Shown: piece by piece, positions 36,139-45,069 of the stretch
Numbering within the stretch: position 1 is the first letter of the stretch
How the letters are laid out: each line of letters begins with the position of its first letter
From: Nitrospina sp.
Lineage (GTDB): Bacteria; Nitrospinota; Nitrospinia; Nitrospinales; VA-1
Direction: 5' to 3'
NCBI GenBank assembly: GCA_018653085.1
Contig: JABIAY010000035.1
Location: 1 to 64,000, forward strand
DNA length: 64,000 nt
Translations under genes and position numbers: made by a program
The notes under the pieces: generated by a model
What the model saw: the letters and a program-made list of their open reading frames with translations, nothing else
Told to the model about the DNA's origin: nothing
The model's database searches: none

Positions 36139-39100
36139 TAATTCTTCTCCCAGGGTTTTTGGCTTCCACGCCGGACTCCTGCCAGGATGAATCCCGCAAT
36201 GGCGCTCCATGCCAGCCATTGATGTTTCATCAAACCATTTTGAATTCCTGCCAGTTCCGACAGGTTTTCCTGTGGATCATTTTCATCGGTTTCATCATAT
36301 TCAACTTCTGCTATTGCGGTCACCATGGAATCTGGGGCTTCTTCCACAATGCGTGCATTGTCCAGAATTGTTTCGAGATTTTTCAATTGCTCGGCGGTAA
36401 GATGTGATGCGATCCAATCATAAATAGGGTGGCCGGGGTGGGTATGCCCACTCCCTGGTAAACCATTTTTGATGATCAGGTCGGCAAAGTTCCGGCTTAA
36501 ATTTTTCAACGTTTCTTCATCTGCTTGCCAAAATCCTTTTTGCGCGGCAACCAGCATGATCGCCAGCATATTGGTTTTCACGTGTGCGTTATGCCCTTTT
36601 TCCAGGAACTCATCGAGCCCAAGTTCATACCGGTCATCCATATAGACCGATTTTACCTCATCCCACATCCAGCTCTTTATAATATCCGGGTTGGTGATTT
36701 GCCAGCCCCAGAGATACTCGAGAAATTCGCTACCTATGGTTCGTGCTCCGGCATAATCGTGCTCCATCAGAGGTTTCAGCCAGGCGGGATTGAGAAACTG
36801 TCCCCTGAGTTCTGCCATAAGGGCTTTATCCAAAGAGGTGAGGGTGGCGTTTTTCGGGTCGGCATGGTGTATCACTTTGGCGGAGGGGGCTTTTCCCGTC
36901 AGGCTTTCTACAGCAAGGCTCAAGCCGCCAAGGTAATCGAAGGCATCATTGTTATCCATCAGTCCGTAAAGGTTGCTGGCTCGTCCCAGATAGGTGTTTT
37001 TAACTTTTGCCAGATTGGCGGTGAAGCGTTTATTCATCCGTTGGCCGCGATAACCCATTCCATAAGCATGTCCCATGCGATTGAGATAAGTCTTGGCAAC
37101 TTCCATTCTGTCCTGCCAGGCTCCGGACCTTTCGGCAAGTTTGTTGACTCCTGCACCATAGGAACCTGGAGCCGCGCCAAAAATACGCAGGCTTGCCTCG
37201 CGCCCCGCCTGACTGCCAGCTACGCCCTGAGAGAGCAACTCCCGAGTTTCCTGAACCCATTGCTGGGCCACCCGGTTTTCTACCAGATTCTCTGTGCCCC
37301 CTGTGGCAAGGTTTTCCAAAGGTGCGAGCGCCGAAGCAAGTGGCATAACCAGCTCAGGGAATTTTTCCCGGATCGTTGTGCTCGCTCCATCCAATGCCAG
37401 AAGAACGGATTTATCCAGCCATTCCAACTGGGCTCCATAAAGATCGCGAAATAATCCTGATGTTACGAAGACCACATCACGTCGCTTGCGGGCATTTTCC
37501 AAAGGAACCCGGCGTACGCCAGTTATTATACCTCGCCCGTTCCATACAGGCTCCAGGCCGAGCATATCGAATCCGAAAGCGATCATGGCACCTTCATCAC
37601 GCACAGCGTCCGAGGCCCAGAGTATGACCGCTTCCTTTTCATCTTTTTCTGCTGGAGTCTCTTTGCGTGCTTTGGCGGCAAGTTCCTTGCCAAGGTTGTA
37701 CCCAAGCCGGGTCGGGAGAAGGCTTCCATCGAGAGCATGAAAGTTTCTCCCAGTGGGCAGAGCCTCAGGAGTGCGGATAGGGTCATTGCCTTTGCCGGGT
37801 TCAACATATCCGCCAGCCAGTGCGTTGAAAAAACTTCGGCGTTCCTCGGCAGGTGAAGACGACAGGTCTGCCAATGCCTTTTTTCGTTTCTGGGTGTCCT
37901 TCTCATCGCCGAGCATGGATTTGAGCATCGTGTCGATGGCTTTTTGTTTCCAGTCGAGACCAAATATATGCAGGCCAAGGGGCATATAGTTTTCCTGCAA
38001 TTGAGTGAGATAATGTCCTGTCTCGTGAACCAACAGCTCATCGTCCACTTCCTCAAAACGAATGCCTCGGACTTTCAATTCGGCGGCCATGCTTGCAGTC
38101 AATTCATCCTTCATATTAAGAGTGTCGATTCGTTCCCGAATTGCTGAAATGGCGCGCACACGTGCCGGGGAACCGGGATCAGGGTCTGCGGCTTCAAAAC
38201 TTTCTACCAATTGTCTCAACCCCAAAAGATCATCATAGAGTTCGGTGGTGCTCAAGGGAGGTGTCAGGTGATCGATCATGACCGCCAATCCGCGTCGTTT
38301 TGCCTGAATGCCTTCACCCACACCATCGACAATATACGGATAGATTCCTGGGGTCTCCCCGGCGATATGCCAGGAGTAGTCCAAAGAACCGACGCCTGTA
38401 CTATGGCGAGGTAAAAATTCGTAGGTGGAATGCCTGCCAACATGAATGATTGCGTCTGCCTTAAAAACGTGGCGTAACCAGAAATAAAATGCCAGATACT
38501 GGTGAGTGGGTGGAAAGGTTGTGTTGGCATGCAAAAGTTCTTCATTGAGTTCCCAGCCTCTTGGCGGTTGGGGGCCCATGAAAATATTTTCAAAACGAAT
38601 GCCCGGGATGAGAATTTGTTCGTCATGAACCATGACTTTTCCCGGTGCGTCGCCCCAGCCGCGGATTGCCTCGATATTTGTTGCGCGAATGGCCTGGCTC
38701 AACGCTTCGGCTTTTCCCCAGTCCCCGTCACCTTTTAAAAGCTTGTGATACTCCTCTTCCAGTTGGTCCAGTAATGAACGTGCCCTGTCCCGGGCTGGAT
38801 GACTGGTCCCCTCCAGAACAAACCTCACATCTCCCATGATTTTTTGTATGAGTCGCTCGGTAAGGAATTTTTCGCCGGTTTGCAATGCGGTTCGCAGATT
38901 TTCATGCAGGAAACCCAGTGGACCTTGTTCCAGTTCTGCACGTAACGTGGTGGGAAGTTGACCCAACCATTGCCGGTATTTATCCGGGGTGACGGTGATT
39001 CCCGATTCGGCCATTTCTTTTAACGCGTCTGCCTGCTCAGGAAGATTGATACCTCTTTCCTGAATGAGGTCCAAAAGGGCTGTCGGGTCTTTCGGCAGGG

Positions 39101-40487
39101 AGCCGGTTGAATAACCTTCGGCATTCATCAGGTTAAGAATGTTCCAAAGGCTTGCGGGAACATCAAGGTTGTCGGCACCGATATTATGCCTTCCCGGAGG
39201 ATGGTTGTAGTAAATGACGGCAACCTTTTTGTCGGAATTATTTTTTGATCGCAGATTGTGCCATCCCGTTACCCGCCGGATCATGCGCTCTACCTGTTCG
39301 GGATGGGGCTCGGTGATGCTGAGACGCAAGCCTGTTTTTTCGTGCATCCAGGCTTTTGCGGCTGTGGCTAAAACCAATGATTGGGAAACGCCCTGAATTT
39401 CCGGCATGGCAACACGGTAATGCACCGAATTCCACGGAAGCCCATCTTCCGATAGACGCCATTGCTCTCGTGACCGATCTGTTAGTCGGATGCCTTTCAA
39501 TACGGGAACATTTAACTGCTTTAAAACCTCTGTTGTTTCCTCGCGCCCCCCTCCACCACCGATGACAAAATCCTGTAGCGAAATAATTCCCGCCAGGGGA
39601 GCCTGTTTCGCAAAACCCAGTAAAGACTTCAGGCCCTGAGTACTACTTTTCCCCCACGCGGAAAGAATGGCAACGCAATCCATTCCCTCACTTTTTGCTG
39701 AGGAACATAAAAGATTTAGCAGGTCGATATTCCCTTTCCTGTCACCTGTGTCATGATCGACAAGTGCAACCCAGGGTCGCCCGGATTTTAAGGCGATTTT
39801 GTTTTTGCTGACAAAAGTACGGTTCTGGTAGAACCGGATCTTGTCCTGCGGTTTCATGGCACCCGGTTGAATGTCCGCGCCTGTGGTTTGAAGGAGCAGG
39901 GCGATCAGGTTTGCCAGGTTTTCCGGTCCGCGGGCATGCCAGTAGCCTTTGAGCTCAAGCCAGAGTTTTTGTTTTGGGAATTCATCAATTAGTTTTCCAA
40001 TCCATTCGTGTGGATTTTCATTCTCACGGGCAGACCTGCCAATGCGCTTCATTTTTTTTCTGTCAAAATCCTGGAAAAGCAGATGCTGGTGATCCTGCGA
40101 GCGTTTAATGAGCGCGAGTGTTGAACTGAGGGCCAGAAAAGTGCGTGAATCTTTTACCTTGTCCATGAGCATTTGCAGGCGAACGGCTGTGTCGCCGAAT
40201 ACACCAACCGCCAGAACCGCATCGGCGGTACTCCATAGAGCAAGGATTTGAGCATCGGTCATGAGTGCTAACTGAGAGGTCGAGCGAAACTCCAGTTTAT
40301 GATCCGCATGACGCTCAAGGAAATAGTCGGCCCCAGCCGCGAGTGCGGTGGAGGACCGGTCCGAGACAACGGCAAAAAGAACCTTCGCCGACACTTGCTC
40401 GGCGGTGCAAGTCAGGAGGATGAGACTCATGCAGAAAAACCGCATCCTCCTGACAATGCTAGTCTTTATGTGGTGCCGTATATCCAT
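36138..40487 (-). CDS. Exported, membrane-anchored CobN/HmuS-like chelatase
   Basis: A 1449-residue member of the CobN/ChlH large chelatase family. Unlike cytoplasmic CobN it begins with a signal peptide (RFFCMSLILLTCTAEQVSA) and ends with a membrane helix (LAWSAIAGFILAGV) and a basic tail, so most of it should be periplasmic. Family signatures are IIHVGRHSTYEFLPRH (about residues 680-695), GVGEGIQAKRRG, DAFDYLGGLSLAVESLTG and a C-terminal SWMWDEVKSVYMDD. The same architecture and neighbours (TonB receptor, ExbB, DUF2149) mark HmuS of Bacteroidetes, which removes metal from haem. No CobS/CobT or ChlI/ChlD-type AAA partner is seen here. The gene starts one base after the receptor stop codon. 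Confidence 0.85.
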   Translation of the reverse strand: MDIRHHIKTSIVRRMRFFCMSLILLTCTAEQVSAKVLFAVVSDRSSTALAAGADYFLERHADHKLEFRSTSQLALMTDAQILALWSTADAVLAVGVFGDTAVRLQMLMDKVKDSRTFLALSSTLALIKRSQDHQHLLFQDFDRKKMKRIGRSARENENPHEWIGKLIDEFPKQKLWLELKGYWHARGPENLANLIALLLQTTGADIQPGAMKPQDKIRFYQNRTFVSKNKIALKSGRPWVALVDHDTGDRKGNIDLLNLLCSSAKSEGMDCVAILSAWGKSSTQGLKSLLGFAKQAPLAGIISLQDFVIGGGGGREETTEVLKQLNVPVLKGIRLTDRSREQWRLSEDGLPWNSVHYRVAMPEIQGVSQSLVLATAAKAWMHEKTGLRLSITEPHPEQVERMIRRVTGWHNLRSKNNSDKKVAVIYYNHPPGRHNIGADNLDVPASLWNILNLMNAEGYSTGSLPKDPTALLDLIQERGINLPEQADALKEMAESGITVTPDKYRQWLGQLPTTLRAELEQGPLGFLHENLRTALQTGEKFLTERLIQKIMGDVRFVLEGTSHPARDRARSLLDQLEEEYHKLLKGDGDWGKAEALSQAIRATNIEAIRGWGDAPGKVMVHDEQILIPGIRFENIFMGPQPPRGWELNEELLHANTTFPPTHQYLAFYFWLRHVFKADAIIHVGRHSTYEFLPRHSTGVGSLDYSWHIAGETPGIYPYIVDGVGEGIQAKRRGLAVMIDHLTPPLSTTELYDDLLGLRQLVESFEAADPDPGSPARVRAISAIRERIDTLNMKDELTASMAAELKVRGIRFEEVDDELLVHETGHYLTQLQENYMPLGLHIFGLDWKQKAIDTMLKSMLGDEKDTQKRKKALADLSSSPAEERRSFFNALAGGYVEPGKGNDPIRTPEALPTGRNFHALDGSLLPTRLGYNLGKELAAKARKETPAEKDEKEAVILWASDAVRDEGAMIAFGFDMLGLEPVWNGRGIITGVRRVPLENARKRRDVVFVTSGLFRDLYGAQLEWLDKSVLLALDGASTTIREKFPELVMPLASALAPLENLATGGTENLVENRVAQQWVQETRELLSQGVAGSQAGREASLRIFGAAPGSYGAGVNKLAERSGAWQDRMEVAKTYLNRMGHAYGMGYRGQRMNKRFTANLAKVKNTYLGRASNLYGLMDNNDAFDYLGGLSLAVESLTGKAPSAKVIHHADPKNATLTSLDKALMAELRGQFLNPAWLKPLMEHDYAGARTIGSEFLEYLWGWQITNPDIIKSWMWDEVKSVYMDDRYELGLDEFLEKGHNAHVKTNMLAIMLVAAQKGFWQADEETLKNLSRNFADLIIKNGLPGSGHTHPGHPIYDWIASHLTAEQLKNLETILDNARIVEEAPDSMVTAIAEVEYDETDENDPQENLSELAGIQNGLMKHQWLAWSAIAGFILAGVRRGSQKPWEKN

Positions 40488-40488
40488 A

Positions 40489-42327
40489 TTAGTTAAAGGT
40501 ATAGGTGAACCCGCCATAAACGGCGCCATCGGAAGTTCCGCGCCTGGCTATTTCTTCGTATTCTTTATCAAGAATATTTTCACCCCGGGCATTCAGCTCC
40601 AAACTTTTATTGACCTTATACCTCATGGCAATCCGCACTGTGGCAAAACCGGGGACGGTTCTGGAACCGGAACTGTTATCCAAAACACCGCTTCTGGCCC
40701 TTACCCCCAATTGTGTGAAAAATTTGTTTCTCCAGCTATGGGACAATGTGGCCGAATACTGATGTTTCGGGCGGCGCCTCAAAGGAATATCATCGATTTC
40801 ATCCACCGCTTCGGTCCACGTGTAGTTGTTGGAAAGGTACAAATTATGGGGCAGTTGAATTCCCACATGGGCTTCAATACCTCTGGATTTTGCCTTGCCA
40901 ATATTGAGGGTAGGGGTAGAGGAAGTTTGAAATGCAATCAGATCTTCAAACTCGATATTAAAAAAGGCGAGTTCCAGCCGCACTAACTGGTTGAAGAGGT
41001 CCTTGTCCATCCCAATTTCAAAAGATTTCGATTTTTCCGGTTTTAAGTCAGGGTTACCACTTCCTGGAAAAGTAAGATCATTGAAAGTGGGTGCCCGAAA
41101 CCCTGTTGCATAGGCACCACGCAGTCGGAAATCCCATTGCTTGAAATTATAGGATCCTTCAAACTTATATGTCAGGGAATCCTCAAATGTGTCACTTATA
41201 TCTTTTCTGAACCCGGCAGTAAGAAGAACTCTATCCTGCCAATCGAACTGGCTCTGCAAAAAATATCCCTGGTTGAAGGTGTTCTCGGTAAATCCTCTCC
41301 CGCTATTCCTTGCATTTTGTGTGCGGAGCTCAACACCAAATACGGCTGAAATATTCTCATTGATATCGACATTGTTTTGCAGATCGGTAATATAGGTCCT
41401 GTTGAAAATTTGTTGACTTGCTGTATCCACTTCATTGGCATCGTAGGCTATATTGGGGGTTAATTTAATTTTCCACCAAGGGGTGATCGATTTTGAAATT
41501 GGTAAGGCGAGATAAAATGACTCAATTTCAGTGTCGCGGTTCTGGTCCCCGCTTGTGTTATCCACATCCGAATTTGAGCGCGTGTATCGCCCAATAAAAT
41601 CTATTCTTCCATCTTCTGAAAAGCTCGTACCCAGTCGGCTGGTGAGAGAATTGTTTTCATAGCTGTCTTTTTCAGCTCTGCCTCCACTTTCAGCGGTCCT
41701 ATTTTCATTGAAGTCTGAGTAACCGGAAATATCGGTTCGAGATGCTGAGACGGAGTAGTCGATATCGTTAAGAGTTCCAGAGCTTGCCAGGGTTTCTTTG
41801 AATGTCCCGAAATTGCCGGTTTCAAAAGACAGCGTGTGGGTGGGAGTGCCACGGCCCTTCTTGGTAACTATGTTGATCACGCCTCCTACTGCGTCCGCGC
41901 CCCAGACAGGAGTTTGTGAACCTCTTAGAATTTCAATGCGCTCAATATTGTCAGTGGTCAGGCTTCTAAAATCAAAACTTCCGGTTGTGTTTCCATTAGC
42001 CCTCACTCCATCTATAATTACCAATACACTTTTTGCGTCTGCACCTCGCATGCGAATGGTAGACTCCCCTCCTACGCCACCCTGTTTGAAGATGCCGATG
42101 CTCAGTTGGTCTCGCAGAACATCTTCCACCATGGTAGAGCCGGACTGCTTGATTTCCTCTTCCGTGATGATGCTGATGGAACCGGCGTATTTTTTGGCTG
42201 TAGTTTTCAGCCTGCTGGAAGTTATTTCGATGGACTGGAGTTCTTCTGCCGCTTCTTCGGAATATGCGGGTGAGACCGAGATGCAGAGGATGGTGAATGC
42301 TGATAAAAAACGGTTAATCTTTTTCAA
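40489..42327 (-). CDS. btuB: TonB-dependent outer-membrane receptor, BtuB-like
   Basis: A 612-residue receptor with a signal peptide (ends about AYS/EEA) and a TonB-box-like start (ELQSIEITSSR). The plug domain has IITEEEIKQSGSTMVEDVLR, GGVGGESTIRMRGADAKSVLVIIDG and GSQTPVWGADAVGGVINIVT. A 22-strand barrel follows, ending in an aromatic residue (GGFTYTFN). The cobalamin riboswitch directly upstream makes corrinoids the likely substrate, although the neighbouring HmuS-like gene keeps other tetrapyrroles possible. The start is a TTG at 42327, with GAGGGAG about 7 bases upstream. Confidence 0.87.
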   Translation of the reverse strand: MKKINRFLSAFTILCISVSPAYSEEAAEELQSIEITSSRLKTTAKKYAGSISIITEEEIKQSGSTMVEDVLRDQLSIGIFKQGGVGGESTIRMRGADAKSVLVIIDGVRANGNTTGSFDFRSLTTDNIERIEILRGSQTPVWGADAVGGVINIVTKKGRGTPTHTLSFETGNFGTFKETLASSGTLNDIDYSVSASRTDISGYSDFNENRTAESGGRAEKDSYENNSLTSRLGTSFSEDGRIDFIGRYTRSNSDVDNTSGDQNRDTEIESFYLALPISKSITPWWKIKLTPNIAYDANEVDTASQQIFNRTYITDLQNNVDINENISAVFGVELRTQNARNSGRGFTENTFNQGYFLQSQFDWQDRVLLTAGFRKDISDTFEDSLTYKFEGSYNFKQWDFRLRGAYATGFRAPTFNDLTFPGSGNPDLKPEKSKSFEIGMDKDLFNQLVRLELAFFNIEFEDLIAFQTSSTPTLNIGKAKSRGIEAHVGIQLPHNLYLSNNYTWTEAVDEIDDIPLRRRPKHQYSATLSHSWRNKFFTQLGVRARSGVLDNSSGSRTVPGFATVRIAMRYKVNKSLELNARGENILDKEYEEIARRGTSDGAVYGGFTYTFN

Positions 42328-42347
42328 TTGCTTCTCCCTCGAGATTA

Positions 42348-42490
42348 AAAATCCGGCAGGTCTCCTGACTTCGGGCTATCTACTCACCGCGCCTTCCCAT
42401 CAAAAATGACAGTGGCTGACTGCGGCTTTCGTTCCCTTTACAGTTGCGGGGCAGTGTTGGAATTTCACCAAGCTTCCCTTGACCGGATTT
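42348..42490 (-). promoter_or_regulatory. Cobalamin (AdoCbl-type) riboswitch upstream of the receptor-chelatase operon
   Basis: On the minus strand the closing stem is AAATCCGG/CCGGATTT. Inside are the conserved elements GGTGAAATTCCAACACTGCC, CCGCAACTGTAA, GCCACTG, GGGAAGGCGCGG and the B12 box AGTCAGGAGACCTGCC. This matches the class-I cobalamin riboswitch consensus over its full length. The ribosome-binding site of btuB (GAGGGAG) starts within 10 bases of the closing stem and no terminator is seen, so control is probably at translation start. Confidence 0.95.
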
Positions 42491-42501
42491 GGGTTGATGA
42501 C

Positions 42502-42534
42502 ATCTCTGTAAACAGAGATACTATTTAAAATAGT
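42502..42534. promoter_or_regulatory. Two adjacent perfect palindromes upstream of the riboswitch
   Basis: ATCTCTGTAAACAGAGAT (8-base arms) is followed directly by ACTATTTAAAATAGT (7-base arms). They lie between the cobQ stop codon and the riboswitch, where a promoter for the btuB transcript would be. The first could be an operator; the second is AT-rich and could include a -10 element (TATTTT on the minus strand). Confidence 0.4.
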
Positions 42535-42544
42535 TAACGTGTTA

Positions 42545-44044
42545 TTAAAGCTTCCTTTCAATTGTTTCCATGTCAATGGAGGTCTTAATTAAATCCGCGA
42601 GCCTGTCGAGCTCACGGGTTCTGAACTGTTCATAATCGAAACTGGTTTGCGGTTCAGGCAATCCTTTCTCGCTTCTTATATAGCGTAAAACGTTTTCCCG
42701 AAACAGGTCTTTGTCAAAAAAACCGTGGAGATAAGTGCCGAGAACAGTTCCTGTTTCGTTGATGATTCCAAAGCTCATGGGGTTGTCGCCATTGGAGGCC
42801 GAGAAGAGAGTCGGGTAGGGGGTCCCAAACGCGGTTTGCCCCATATGGATTTCATACCCTTCACACTGAATTCCCTCGGGAAATACACGGCTTTTGACAG
42901 TTTCAAGTTGTATCTGCCGGGTCAGTTTTTCGGCACCAAGCGTGGTTTCAAAATCGAATAATCCTAAACCTTCCACTTTATTTTCCAGACTTTCCAGGTT
43001 TTTAGGATCGTTTATTTTTTTTCCCAGCATTTGGAATCCGCCGCAAATTCCGAGGATCATACTTCCGGTCTGATGGCATTTTAGAATTTCACGGGTCAGG
43101 CATTGCTGGTTCAAAAAAACCATATCGTCAACGGTATTTTTACTGCCGGGGATGATAATCAAGTCAGGACTTCCCATTTGCGCAGGGTGACGAACATATC
43201 GAAGGGAGATAGATGGGTCGTGCGCGAGAGGGGACAAGTCGGTGAAGTTTGAAATCCGAGGGAGTTCGATAACGGCGATATCCAGAATCCCTTGTACATT
43301 TTTCTCCGCCGAATAAAATCTCTGTGGGATGGAATCCTCTTCGTCAATTACCATATCTTTAAAATAGGGGACGACTCCCAAAACGGGCTTGCCCACCATG
43401 TCTTCGAATTGCTCAATGCCCGGTTGCAAAAGTTCAACATCTCCACGGAATTTATTGATGATGAATCCCATTATTCTGTTCTGCTCATTTTTGTTGAGCA
43501 GGTCATAGGTTCCCTTCAACCACGCAAACACTCCTCCCCGGTCGATGTCGCCGACAAGAAGGACCGGTGCATCTGCCTTCTCGGCAATGAACATATTGAC
43601 CAGATCCGTTTTCTTTAAATTGATTTCCGCCGGGCTTCCCGCACCCTCGATGATTATCAGGTCAAACTTGTTTTTCATTTCCTCCAGGGCAGAGAGCACG
43701 ATTTGCTGGTGTTTTTGATACTGTGCGTAATAATTTTTAGCGTTTCGTGTTCCATTTGATTTTCCCATCAAAATGACCTGGGAATTATTATCTCCAGAAG
43801 GTTTTAACAGGATGGGGTTCATGGCGACTTCGGGTTTCAATCCGCAAGCCTCTGCCTGATAGGCCTGGGCTCGCCCCATTTCTTCGCCGCGTTCCGTTAC
43901 GAAAGAGTTTAAGGCCATGTTCTGAGCCTTGAAAGGAGCGACTTTATATCCAGCCTGATAAAAATATCGGCAGAATGCCGCTGTTAAAAGACTTTTCCCG
44001 ACACCGGATCCGGTTCCTTGAATCATTAAGGTCTTTGCTGTCAT
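42545..44044 (-). CDS. cobQ: Cobyric acid synthase
   Basis: A 499-residue glutamine amidotransferase (CobQ/CbiP) that amidates the b, d, e and g carboxylates of adenosylcobyrinate diamide. The ATPase half shows MIQGTGSGVGKSLLTAAFCR, PFKAQNMALNSFV and DLIIIEGAGSPAEINL. The GATase half shows the catalytic Cys in ILGICGGFQMLGKKI and the His in GTYLHGFFD. It starts 4 bases after the btuC stop codon with AGGCAGG upstream, so it is read from the first riboswitch transcript. Confidence 0.94.
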   Translation of the reverse strand: MTAKTLMIQGTGSGVGKSLLTAAFCRYFYQAGYKVAPFKAQNMALNSFVTERGEEMGRAQAYQAEACGLKPEVAMNPILLKPSGDNNSQVILMGKSNGTRNAKNYYAQYQKHQQIVLSALEEMKNKFDLIIIEGAGSPAEINLKKTDLVNMFIAEKADAPVLLVGDIDRGGVFAWLKGTYDLLNKNEQNRIMGFIINKFRGDVELLQPGIEQFEDMVGKPVLGVVPYFKDMVIDEEDSIPQRFYSAEKNVQGILDIAVIELPRISNFTDLSPLAHDPSISLRYVRHPAQMGSPDLIIIPGSKNTVDDMVFLNQQCLTREILKCHQTGSMILGICGGFQMLGKKINDPKNLESLENKVEGLGLFDFETTLGAEKLTRQIQLETVKSRVFPEGIQCEGYEIHMGQTAFGTPYPTLFSASNGDNPMSFGIINETGTVLGTYLHGFFDKDLFRENVLRYIRSEKGLPEPQTSFDYEQFRTRELDRLADLIKTSIDMETIERKL

Positions 44045-44048
44045 AAAT

Positions 44049-45053
44049 TTAAACCTGCCTTTTTCTTTTTAGGAGCCAAACGAAAAAGGGCCCTCCCAAT
44101 ATCGCGGTAATAACACCCACCGGGATTTCTGTCGGCGCGAGAATCGTTCGTGCCAGTGTGTCGCAGGCGACCAGAAAACTAGCACCGAAAAGCATGCATG
44201 TGGGAATCAGTATGCGAAGGTCAGGGCCGACAAACAGCCGGACTGTATGCGGAACGATCAGCCCGACAAATCCAATGGGACCGCAGGTTGCTACCACTGT
44301 TCCGGTGATGAGTGAAGCGATGATGAACCCGATTTTTTGAATCCGGGCAACATTCACTCCCCGACTGGAGGCGGAATGAACCCCGGTGCTGATGAGGTTC
44401 ATATCCCGACTGATAAACAGCAAGCTGAATATTCCCACAAGTACTACCGGAGCAATGGATAAAACCGTTTTGTAATCGGTGATGTCCAACCCTCCCATAA
44501 GCCAGCGGATGATTACAAAAGACTGGCTGAAATCCGCCAGATAATGAATAAACATCACCATTGCCGCGAAGAAAAAATTTGCGGTCACCCCGGCCAGAAG
44601 AAGTACGCCAGTAGGGAATTCCCCGTGACGGGTCCGGACCAGGCTGAAAACCAGGATAATGGCACCGAGCGAACCTAAAAAGGCAAACAGGGGAACCACC
44701 GGAATCCCTAACATGTAAATATGCAAATTCAAGGCAATGGCAATCACCGCTCCCAACGCCGCGCCGCTGGAGACACCCAATGTGAAGGGAGCCGCCAAAT
44801 CGTTTCTCAGCAAAGCCTGAAAAATGGCCCCTGCTACTGACAAGGCGGCACCGGCTAAAGCACCGAGAAGGATTCTTGGAAACCGAACTTGAAAGAGGAT
44901 GATGGCATCCGGATTGCTGGAGATATTTATGCTGTCAGAAAATGCCCGAGCCAAACTGATTTTGCTGGAACCGATGAGCGGTGCAACGCAAAGGGTAACG
45001 ATGAATAATAAAAAAAATAGTGAAAGGGTCATTGTATAAGATCTTGAATTCAT
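44049..45053 (-). CDS. btuC: Corrinoid ABC transporter permease (BtuC/FecCD family)
   Basis: A 334-residue permease with about ten hydrophobic helices. Family motifs are FRFPRILLGALAGAALSVAG (seen as VRFPRILLGALAGAALS), APFTLGVSSGAALGAVIAI, and the coupling segment GPIGFVGLIVPHTVRLFVG. It forms the inner-membrane channel for vitamin B12-type corrinoids with BtuD and BtuF. The longer frame to 45107 overlaps btuD by 38 bases; I prefer the ATG at 45053, which gives the usual length. Confidence 0.88.
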   Translation of the reverse strand: MNSRSYTMTLSLFFLLFIVTLCVAPLIGSSKISLARAFSDSINISSNPDAIILFQVRFPRILLGALAGAALSVAGAIFQALLRNDLAAPFTLGVSSGAALGAVIAIALNLHIYMLGIPVVPLFAFLGSLGAIILVFSLVRTRHGEFPTGVLLLAGVTANFFFAAMVMFIHYLADFSQSFVIIRWLMGGLDITDYKTVLSIAPVVLVGIFSLLFISRDMNLISTGVHSASSRGVNVARIQKIGFIIASLITGTVVATCGPIGFVGLIVPHTVRLFVGPDLRILIPTCMLFGASFLVACDTLARTILAPTEIPVGVITAILGGPFFVWLLKRKRQV

Positions 45054-45069
45054 GTCAGGATGCCTGAGA

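Noticed and set aside
36525-37454. 309-codon open frame on the plus strand
   Set aside because: It lies entirely antisense inside the CobN/HmuS-like gene, has no recognisable domain and no ribosome-binding site.
36138-40487. Annotation as ordinary aerobic cobaltochelatase CobN
   Set aside because: The signal peptide, C-terminal membrane helix, HmuS-type neighbours and lack of CobS/CobT chelatase subunits argue against the cytoplasmic enzyme, although family membership is certain.
40348-40986. 212-codon open frame on the plus strand
   Set aside because: It is antisense to the end of the receptor gene and the start of the chelatase gene; both of those are supported by clear motifs.
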